This document shows, piece after piece, positions 1-10,400 of a stretch of DNA of 64,000 bases (positions are counted from its first letter, which is position 1; each line of letters opens with the position of its first letter). Location: the NCBI GenBank assembly GCA_004026145.2, contig CP034995.1:5692513-5756512 (forward strand), in the 5' to 3' direction. A program made the translations under genes and the position numbers. Source of the DNA: Takifugu bimaculatus (lineage: Eukaryota > Chordata > Actinopteri > Tetraodontiformes > Tetraodontidae). Below the pieces are notes generated by a model. It made no database searches and was not told the origin of the DNA. It was given only the letters and a program-made list of their open reading frames with translations.

Positions 1-104
1 AATAATTTAAAAAAATAAAGTTGCTACTTCGCGGATTTCACTTTTCGCGTGTTACTTTTGGAACGCAACTCCCGCGATAAACGAGGGATCACTGTACCAA
101 CAGC
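1..104 (-). mobile_element. Terminal fragment of a Tigger/pogo-type (Tc1/mariner superfamily) DNA transposon
   Basis: Read on the minus strand, the segment starts CAGTGATCCCTCGTTTATCG, the style of end seen in Tigger/pogo-like elements. It is followed on the plus strand by TA at 105-106, the expected target-site dinucleotide. A second GCGG/CGCG-rich arm (about 31-50) gives a hairpin-like character. The other end lies outside the window. The family assignment is from memory. Confidence 0.5.
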
Positions 105-106
105 AA

Positions 107-854
107 AAGTCATAACAAAGAAACCAATGATGAGGACGGAGGTGAAGATGGATGAGCTGAGGTATGATATTCTAAGAGATGATATCCTGCAGTTCCCAGA
201 GTTTCGCCCACATAACATTTTTATTGTTCTGATCGCTGCAAACTGTGTCTGTGAAGACAGCGCGTTAATAAATGGTAAACAGCACTATCGTGTTGTGATA
301 CTTGGAAGATACCAAAGCAGACAGACAAGTGCTGCGTTTCCCCTTTGTGTGATACTAGGCTAATGCTCCACTTCTGCTGAGTTACACCCTGCTCTAACTT
401 TAGCCAATCAGTGCCCAGGAAACATCAAGCCCCACCCAGGAATATTTCAGGGCCAAGCAAAGTACCTACCCTCGAGCCAGGACAAGGACTTATGCCCTGT
501 AAATGTTCCTGTAAATGGAGTTTGGAGAAGGTTCCTGCAGTAGAGACACGCCTATTACATAATATGTGCAGCATTAACGGCCCCAAAAACAGATTTTAGT
601 CTGCCTTGACAAAGATGGAACCAACCATGTTGTGAGAAACGGACACCAACCAACCATCTTAACTCTAAATCCCGTTTCTGTCGCTTCCTCTGTTGCTGGC
701 AAGAGGAAGCGTCAGAATTGTACAAGAGCCTCTCAGTGATGATCACATGACCTGGGCAGGAAGCAACTGTGTTGCAAGCAGTGATGGAGGTTTTAGCTAA
801 CTTAGCAGGAAGCTCTGGACTTGTACAGAACAGTTGTCTCAGAAAGAACCACTT
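107..854. other. Spectrin intron or flank without a recognised gene
   Basis: Short open frames exist on both strands, but none resembles a spectrin exon or another family I recognise. The next downstream beta-spectrin exon, which would encode the rest of repeat 10 after NKEWLQKIQK, is not found here. This stretch is therefore most simply the intron that follows the exon at 1456-1602. Confidence 0.5.
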
Positions 855-1003
855 GAAGGGGTATTTAGCTGGTCAGAAGGGGTAGTTATCTGGTCAGAAG
901 GTGTATTTAGCTGACAGAAGGGGTATTTAGCTGGTCAGAAGGGATAGTTAGCTGGAGCGAAGGGGTAGTTAGCTGGTGAGAAGGGGTAGATAGAGGGTCA
1001 GAA
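855..1003. repeat. Minisatellite, about 22-bp unit, roughly 7 copies
   Basis: A unit close to GAAGGGGTATTTAGCTGGTCA is repeated head to tail with variation (TATTTAGC alternating with TAGTTAGC). It lies in the intron after the last visible spectrin exon. Confidence 0.8.
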
Positions 1004-1455
1004 GAGTCAGGAGTGTTTAATTGCCGTGTCTCCACTTCGATGAGCACAAATAGGTCACATGGCAATTAACATCAATCAGTCATGGTAATTGAATCATAGC
1101 AACTGGACTGTTCATTAGTGGCCAATAACGAACCCCACTGTGCCAAGGGAAGTTTCGAAGACCCACATAATGAGGGGTGGAGCAACCAACAACCTGGTGA
1201 CTGAAGCTCCAAATGTATTAATGGCTCCTGAAGAGTATAAATATCTGGAATTCCCCACAGACAGAACTGATGAAGCCTCTTTGATGAGAGGTGAAACATC
1301 TTCATGGAACTCAAACAGTCCAGTTGCTATGATTCAACTACCAGAATTAACTTGACCTGGATGGCTGAGAACCTTCACAGACATCAATCAATATTACTAA
1401 CCTGGTCAACACATACACGAAGCGTTTGATAGCATGTTTGTGGTTGTGTTCTGAC

Positions 1456-4400
1456 CTTCTGGATCTTCTGGAGCCATTCTTTGTTGGACTGCAGCTCAGC
1501 CATGAAGGCCTGGTGTTTCAGCCACTTGCTGTGCAGATTCCGGGCCTCGTCGTAGCTCATGTCCTGAGCGGAGAGCATCTTCTCATTGATCCACAGAGAC
1601 AACTGGACACAAAGGCATGATTAGTTTTTCTCCTGACACCTGAAGTTTGCCTGCTGATGCTGGATTAGGAGCTGACCTCTTGGCAGTCTTGTAAAAACTT
1701 CTGCAGGTCTCTGTTGTCCTTCAGTCTCATCAGTAGCTCAACTGCAGCCTCTCGATTTCTCCTTTGTCTGAAACATAGAAGATGATTTTCAGAGCTGTCT
1801 CTGTCCTGCTCAGTCAGCAGGTCCAGGAGGCCCCTCGTTACCAAAGCTCAGTGACCTACCTGCCGTCAATGGAGGCCACTCTCTCCTGTATCCGATCAGC
1901 GTTGATGTTGCCATCACTGGTGAGTCTTCTGCCGGCCTCCACTACGAAATTAATTTTATCTTTGTTGGCATCCATAGTGGTCATGAAGTCCTCATGTATC
2001 TTTATGGCAGCTTCTGCACCTTCTAAAGTTGTTGGCATTTCCGTATGAGCCAGGACGTATTCCTGCAGGGCAACAACACCATACAGGCACATGGTAAGCC
2101 AAACGTGTAGAGCAAGACCAAATGCCAACTCTGGGATATCTGTGGAGCTTACCTGGTTGTTGAGGAAGGCCTCAGCTTGCTTAGTGTCCCTGAGGAACAG
2201 CTGGTATGCGTGAGACTGGGACAGCAAGTTCTGCCGGTTCTCCCACATCTTGTGCAGCTCGTTCCAGCCAGTATCGAGGGCCTGCAGCCGTTGTCTCAGG
2301 AACATGTACTGTGCATCTGTCTGGCCCTGAGTTACCATCTCTCCCATGTCCCGCATTTTCTGATAGTCCTCCTCATAGTTGTGGATCTCATTCTTGATTC
2401 CTTCATGCTGGGCCATTAGTTTCTCTGCCTCAGCCAGAGTGTTGGGCATGTCCTCAGAGGCAATGGCTGTCTGAGTGCGCGAGAGCCACGACTGAAAGTC
2501 ATCTAGCTCACGCAGAAACTGCTGCAGTTTTCTTGCCTCACCCAAAGACTCCTCGCGGTTCTTCAGGGTGTTCTTCATCTCATCCCAAACTGTGCTAATC
2601 TCCACAAGCTGCCCTGTGATGGCCTTGGCCTGGTCAGGATGCTGCTCTCCCAGTTGCTGAGCCTCACCTCGCAGATCTCTCAGTTTATCCTCGATGGCAG
2701 CCAGGTCCCTCTCCATTCCTGTTAGTTTGCGCTGCAGTGCCATTACTCCAGTGAGGTCATTGCCCAGCTCCTGGGTGGACTCAATGACCTTGGTCTTCTC
2801 TATGATCCAGGACTTGGTCTCATTGCACTCAAGGTGGTAGTTCTGAACTCCTAAAGCAGAATTCAGAGAATCCTTCTTCTGGTCCACTAGATCACGGAAC
2901 TGGCTCCACCTGAAGATGAAAAGATAATCAATCAAGCTTTATTTGTAGAGCAGTCTAAACATCTATACCAGGAACCAAATAAACAAGAAATAAGTGAAGT
3001 AAGAACATAAAATGAAATCAACCCAGATGATGATAAAGTGTCAGCATTTACTGTATTTAGAAGGGATAATTCTAGAGCTCAGATCCAAAGTGTTAACCAG
3101 TAGGAGCCCCATGAATGAAGCAGGACATGTGAACTTCTAATGGAACCTTCCCAAGGAAAGTGGAGATTGGCTCTAATAAATGAGACCAGTCTGTTTTTCC
3201 ACCCAAGACTGAGCTGGGAGCCAGAGCGAAGGCTCCAGCATACATTTGGACCAGTTAAATGTTGAGCAGCAGAACTGGAGCTCATTGGAGGCTGGACAGA
3301 AAAGACTGACTCCTGAAAAGCCTTACAGAAGTGGAAGCAGGAGCTTAGACAGGCGTGAGCTGCCTTCTCCAGATGTTAGCAGGTTCTGACCCAAACATCT
3401 GCCTCTACCTGTTATTGAGTTTGTCCTGTTGTGTCCTGATGTCCTTTTCACTGGGGTGACCGTTGTGCATCAGCTGTCGAGCGATCTGGTTCACCACAGC
3501 AACCCGAGATGCCTGGTTGTTCATCTCCGGCTCCAGACTTTCAAACCTGTCACATTAAGAGTGCTGTTAAAGAGACTGAACATGTGACATCTTGACGTTC
3601 TTCCTGAAGTCCTACCTGTGCTGGACCACTTCCAGGTCTTCCAGTTTTTCAGGGATCTCCATGCTGTTTAGCCACTGCTCCTTCTCATCGATCCAGACCT
3701 CACACGCGTTGGCCTCACTGAACATTTTGTAGAGGGCCAGAGCATCCTGCAGTGCCTGCTTCCTCAGTTTCGTCAGTTCCGACACTTCCTTGTACCGCTC
3801 CTCAATGCCAACCAAACGAGCGTGCACGTCCTGGTCCTCCTCTCTTGGCAGGGAGGAAGCTTGCTCGTGGAGGGAGTCGATGACAGACCGGTAGCTGCTT
3901 ACCTCGGCTGCAGCATCCTTGTGTTTTCTGACCAGAGCTTGTGTGGAGAACTCATCATGGCCCGTTTCCCCACTGGAAACGATTCGCAGAGCATCCAACA
4001 TCCAGGTATCCACGTCATCTGCGTCAGCCTGGAACTGGTGCAGCACCAGAGCCTCCTCCAGACAGTTCTTCCTCACAGCTGCCAGGCGCTCCAGCGCTGC
4101 CCACTGTGCCTGCAGGTCATCCAAGCGATCCTGGATTTTGGTAGCAGCAAAGTGGTGGGCCTCCACCATAGCCCGACCCTCTGCCATGGTGTGCTGGAAA
4201 TGGCCAGCACGGCCGCTCATCTCGTCCTCCAGAGCTCGCTGCTGACTGAGAAGGCGCAACGCCCCCGTCAGATCCTTGCCGCGCTCATCGGTGGACAGAA
4301 TCTGCTCCTTCTCACGAATCCAGCCCTCTTCCTCAGCCATTTCCCAAAAGAACTTCCAAAGTCGTCGAGATTCTTCCAAGCGGGCACGGCGTTCCGCGGC

Positions 4401-7400
4401 CAGTTGGGTCAACTCCTGGTAGCTGAACTCCAGGTGGGAAACTCTGTCCTGGATGACCTGTGGATCACAAGGCTTGTAGCCTGGAGAAGAGAAGCTGCCT
4501 TAGTTCGAAGACTGGATAGAAACCCGGATTACCTTCAGCTTCTGAACTAAGCCATCGGATGCTCCTCACCCTCGTTGGTGATTGCATACTTCTTGGCACT
4601 GGTGTTAACAACCTTCACCCTCTCAGCCTGGATGGAAATGTCAGCCTCCACAAGAGCATGTTTCTGCAGCAGGTCCTCCACACCCAACAGATGTTTCCCA
4701 TAATCTTGAGACAGCAGCAACATCTGCAACAGGACAGCAAAGATGAAAAGTTTCACAGATCACTTCTTCATTATGGAAAAAGCTTGAAGAACCTCAACGC
4801 ACCTTCATCTCATCCATCCAGTCCATTATGTAGAGCATCTCCTGGAAAACTCTCTGAAGGCCCAGGTTCATTTCCAGCCTTTGTCTCCGGGCCTTCAGTA
4901 GCTCCAGCAGATATTCCCACAGCCGGATGACATTGTCCTTTCTGGCAGTGATGCGTTTAATGTCATTATAGCTCTCAACCTCCAGCTCTTTCGCCACAGC
5001 GACAACAGCCTGGACCCGCTCCTCATACGCCGCAATGTCTGTCTCAATGGCCTCATGCTTCTTAGTAGCCGCCTCCACGGCCTGAAGGTCAAATCCAAAG
5101 TTGTCCTGAAGAAAAAGAGATGTCAGTCTCTCCATGAAACTAGCCGCAGGTGTGCTTGCAGGTTTGAGGTTTGGCCCGGTTCAGTAGAAGCTCACAGTTC
5201 CACCTCCTTACCTGTGAGACCAGTCTCTGGTTTTCACTGAGCCAGGTCTCTCTCATGGCAGCCTTGCGGTCAAAACGCCTGGCAAGTTGTTCCAGTTTCT
5301 CCTGACGAATAAGTTCTGTTCTCAGAGCCAGCTCCCTCTCGTGTTCTGCCTTCTCCAGTCGCTCCCAGGCCTTATGGACAACCAACAACATGGATTTAGC
5401 TGCTAAAGCAAATGTACATCTAGAAAGGTGGACCAGTGGCTTCTTCACAGAGAACAACTGTTTTTGGTTCACAACGTTTCCATGAGTGTTTAGACAGCTG
5501 CTTATAAATTAAATGTATTATTATTATTACTGTTATTAACATCAGCTAACAAGTTCACTAGCTAACGGCAGCAGATCAGACCTTGTTGATGTCTGAAATG
5601 AGTTTTCCCTCTCGGGGCATGTAGACCTTCTGGTTGTTAGCTCTCATCTTACTCTGAATGGTGAAGAGAAGAACCTCCAGGTTCCCCTTCTCTGTGAACC
5701 TGTAGAGAGGAAGTGAAACAACATGAATTAATGCGATTGGATTGAGAAGACCGGTAAGACTGATGAACTGAAGGAGGACATTCTGACTTTGGAGGTTTCT
5801 CCACAGTTCTGTAGGTGTTGAAGGCCTGAAGCTGCTGCTGGACTCCAATCAGAGAGTTGGCAAACTTGCGGTTGTTCAGGATGATGATGGTTTGTTCAAT
5901 CCATTCTAGCAGGTCTGAAGCCAGACACTCGTACTTCTCAATCATCTTCTCAGCCTCGATGGCATGGTCCAAAACCTGGATGTATGGATGAGTTCAGCCA
6001 ATGCAAATGGTCGATCAGTAAATGATTCCCCTGTGATTAGTGCAGTTCCTGACCTTGCCAATACGTTTGCCCTCCACTTTTAGCGCCTTCATTTTTGAGA
6101 AATAGTGATAGTAGGTGACCACGTAGGTGATGACCGACTTCTCGTCAGGATGATCCACGCTGATGTCTGACACACAAATGAGAAGCAGCAAATGGTTACC
6201 TTTGGAGAGAGGTGGACACCAAAGAAAAATGGACTTCTCCTGAAGATGATGACATAGAACAGAGGCTTTCGTAAATCCGATGAATTTTCTTAAGGATTTT
6301 AACCCTTTAAGCGCCGAAATCGCAAAATTGCGACAAGCAACATTGTTGAATAAAACGGACTGTATCTATAAATGTGGTGCCGAATCTCGTTACTAATTTT
6401 CACCAGAAGATGGCAGACATGTGTACCTGTAATATGAGCAGCATCTTTGGCCGTGGTTCTATTCAAAGATTTGGAGTAAAAAGAGTAAATTTAAACGAGT
6501 GTTTTTTCATTTACTCACGATGCCGAGAGGTCGGTTTACCGTCGACCAAGTACTTCGTCAGGTACTGGCTGACTCCGATTCCGAGGAGGAAGACATTCAG
6601 TTGTCCAGTGAAGCAGAAACTGATGTGTGCCATGGTCCACAATCAACACATGGTATAGCGGAGGCTTCACCTCAGCGTGGCGGCATTTTGCGAACCCCAA
6701 GCAGAGGACGTGGTACCCCGAAGATGGTACCCCGAAGGACAAGACACCAAGACATAAACAATGTAATGTTGTTTATGCTGTACAGTGCCAGGAGGAATGC
6801 AAGGAACTGTACATTGGTGAAACCAAACAACCTCCCCACTGAAGAATGGCAAAACACAGACGTGCCAACTCTTCAGGTCAGGACTCAGCAGTCCACTTAC
6901 ACCTAAAGGAGAGCGGGCACTCCTTTGAGGACAGCCAAGTACGAATACTGGCCAGAGAAGACCGCTGGTTTGAGAGGGGTGTCAAGGTGTTGATTCGGTA
7001 ACATATTGTGTCACTTCCTGTCTTCTCAATCGTTCGTTGGTTGCACTGTGCACGGTGTGTTGGATTCACTTGTGTGTATTGGATTTACTTTACTTCCTTC
7101 ACTTTACTTAAATTGAATACTTGGGACATTCTAATCACCTGATAACAACAGTGAGAAATAACCCATATTAAACAAATACAGGGCTCCGTCGATTATTAGC
7201 ATTAGCATGGTCTGTTTCACCCGGTGTCTTTGTCTGTTCAGTGTGTGAAATGTTTAGTTACTCCTCTGCCTCTTTTAGTGAAGTGAATAGGTGCAGAAAG
7301 TGTAGTTTATTAACGGTTATGGAGGCGAGATTTAGTGAGCTTGAGACGCGGTTCCGCAGCTTGGAGTTAGCTGGAGTTGCGTCAGGTAGCCAGGAGAAGC

Positions 7401-10400
7401 TAGCTGCTGCGGAGCCGCCTAGCGTAGCTACAGCTGGACCGCTAGCTGTAACAGCCGGCTAGCCAGGGCGGTTGGGTGACGGTTTGCAGGAAGCGTAGCC
7501 CAAACCAAAGGCCCACGGTGCACCAACAACCGCTTCCCGTGGCTAATCGTTTTTCCCCACTCGGTGACGCACCCACTGAGAAACCGACCCTGGTAATTGG
7601 CGACTCTGTGGCGACACACGGGATGGTGCCTCTCTCATTTCGAGTAACTTGGCCAATTTATTAGACCCAAAGTGACCTGACAAACCAGGGTCCAGACCAT
7701 GATGCAGAGTTGTAGTCTTACACACCTCTCTGCTGCTTCCATAGAACCCTCATCCACCAACAATAATATATTTAACGCTATAGAGGTAGTCTCTGTTCCA
7801 CGGTTAAAAGTTCACCAAGCACAGAGCAGGGGAGCGGCCAATCACCATAATCTTATTAAAATTAATACCAAAGCACAAGTTGGAGAAACTAAGATCACAA
7901 TTAAATGTGGACTGTTAAATATTAGATCTCTTTTGTGTAAATCCCTGTTAGTGCACGACCTGATAGCAGATCATCACATTGATTTATTTTGTCTTACTGA
8001 GACCTGGCTTCAGGAGGAGTATGTTAGCTTAAATGAATCTACTCTTCCTACCCATCTTAATTATCATATTCCTCGCGGTACTGGTCGAGGAGGGGGAGTG
8101 GCAGCAATCTATCACTCCAAGTTATTAATTAATCCTAGAACAAAACATGGCTCCAGTTCATTTGAAAGCCTGACTCTTGGCATCACCCATCTGAACTGGA
8201 AGACAGGAAAGCCACTTTTGTTTGTAGTTGCATATTGGCCCCCTGCTGGGCCACATTCAGAGTTCCTGTCTGAGTTCTCTGATTTCTTATGTGACTTGGT
8301 CCTCAGAACAGACAAAGTCATTATCATTGGAGACTTTAATATCCATGTAGACATTATAAATGACAGCTTTAGAAATGTCTTCATTTCATTACTTGAATCA
8401 GTTGGTTTCCTCCAGCAGATAAACCAACCAACTCATAGCTTCAACCACACCCGAGATCTAGTTCTGACTGGTGATGGTGTTGAGGTACAACATGTGTCAG
8501 TGTTCCCTCAGAACCATCACTGGATCCTGATGTTTTAGCAAACTATAGGCCGATATCCAACCTTCCTTTTATCTCTAAAATTCTTGAGAAGGTTGTGGTG
8601 ACTCACGTTACTGGAGCACCTGCGGAGAAACAGCCTGTTTGAGATGTTTCAGTCAGGCTTGAGAGCTCATCACAGCACAGAAATGGCACTTCTTAAAGTT
8701 ACAAATGATCTTCTTATAGCTTCAGATCATGGACTGGTTTCTATGCTGGTTCTGCTGGACCTCAGTGTTGCTTTTGATACAGTTGATCACAGCATCCTGT
8801 TACAGAGACTGGAACATGTGATTGGGATTAAAGGGACAGCACTAGACTGGTTCAGATCATATTTATCTGATAGATACCAGTTTGCTCATGTCCATGGTGT
8901 TCCCTCCTCATACAGTAGGGTTAGCCATGGAGTTCCTCAAGGTTCTGGACTTGGACCAATCCTCTTCACCTTGTACATGCTTCCCTTAGGGAACATTATT
9001 CTGCAGCATGGGATAAATTTTCATTGTTATGCTGATGACACTCAGCTTTATTTATCCATGAAACCAGAGGAGACAGAGAAGTTAGTGAAGCTTCAGACCT
9101 GTCTTAAAGACATAAAGACCTGGATGTCTTCAAATTTCCTCCTCCTTAACTCAGGAAAAACTGAGGTCATGGTGTTTGGTCCTGAACCTCTCAGGGATAG
9201 ATTAGATCACATGATCACTCCAGATGGTATCTCATTAACATCTAGTCTCTCTGTGAGGAATCTTGGAGTAACTTTTGACCAAAATCTGTCTTTCAACTCT
9301 CAAATTAAAACAGTCTCTAGAAGTGTTTTTTTTCATCTGAGGAACATCACAAAGATTAGGAAACTACTGACGCGGCATGATGCTGAAAAGTTAGTTCATG
9401 CATTTGTTACTTCCAGGCTGGACTATTGTAATTCTTTATTATCAGGGTGTCCAAACAACTCTTTAAGAAGCCTCCAGGTGATCCAAAATGCTGCGAGATC
9501 ACATAACTCCTGTACTGGCGTCTCTTCATTGGCTGGCCGTTAAATTTAGAATAATTTTTAAATCCCTTCTTTTGACCTACAAGGTCCTCAGAGGCCTTGC
9601 TCTATCCTACCTAGAGGAGCTAGTGATACCTTATCAGCCCAATAGACCGCTCCGCTCTCAGAATGCTGGTCTACTTGTGGTTCCCAGAGTCTCTAGGAGT
9701 AGAATGGGGGGCCAAGCATTTAGCTATCAGGCCCCATTGCTATGGAACCAGCTCCCTGTCCAGGTACGGGAGGCTGACTCCATCGCCACTTTTAAGATTA
9801 GACTTAAAACCTACCTCTTTGAAAAAGCTTATTGTTACTAATTCTGTAGTTCCAGTTATTATCATAGACAGACAAAATATCATACTTAAGGGGTCGTCTA
9901 ATCATTAGGTTAACATCTTAGCTATGCTGCTATAGGCCGAGGCTGCCGGGGTCCAGAAACATGATCACCTGACAGGCCTCTGTCACCCCACTGGGTCATG
10001 GTTTCCTCTCCTCTCCTCTCCTCATCAAGTAGACTAGTGATGCCATTTCTTGTGTAGTTTTTCTGCCCCCCCCCCTTCTATATTCATTTACAGGTATCGC
10101 CACCTTCAAAGCTGCATAATGACCTCCAACCCCGCTGACCCACTCAACTGGCAGCTTATTCAATATTCAATATAATGTATTTTTGTATTTCTATGCTCTA
10201 TGCATCTCCTCTGCTCTCCTCCCTATTCTATCCTCTACCTATCCTCCCCCTTCTCCTCTCTCTCTACCCAGCTGGCCATCAACAGGAGGGTCCCCCTACA
10301 TGAGCCTGGTCCTGCTCAAGGTTTCTTCCTGTTAAAGGGGAGTTTTTCCTTGCCACTGTTGCTTGTCTGGGGTTAGGCCCTGGGATTCTGGAAAGCGCCT

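Noticed and set aside
840..1010. Possible CRISPR-like array
   Set aside because: Units are contiguous without unique spacers, in a vertebrate intron; it is a minisatellite.
3822..4550. A 242-codon open frame on the plus strand
   Set aside because: It is antisense to the longest spectrin exon (3616-4480), whose minus-strand frame matches beta-spectrin throughout. The plus frame has no family signature.
6627..6842. GIY-YIG-like sequence considered as a host endonuclease or a transferred bacterial gene
   Set aside because: The surrounding text and tail identify it as the Penelope endonuclease domain.
7699..9841. Endonuclease/RT frames considered as host genes
   Set aside because: They recur at five places in the window with L2-type tails and shared lesions, so they are retrotransposon copies.
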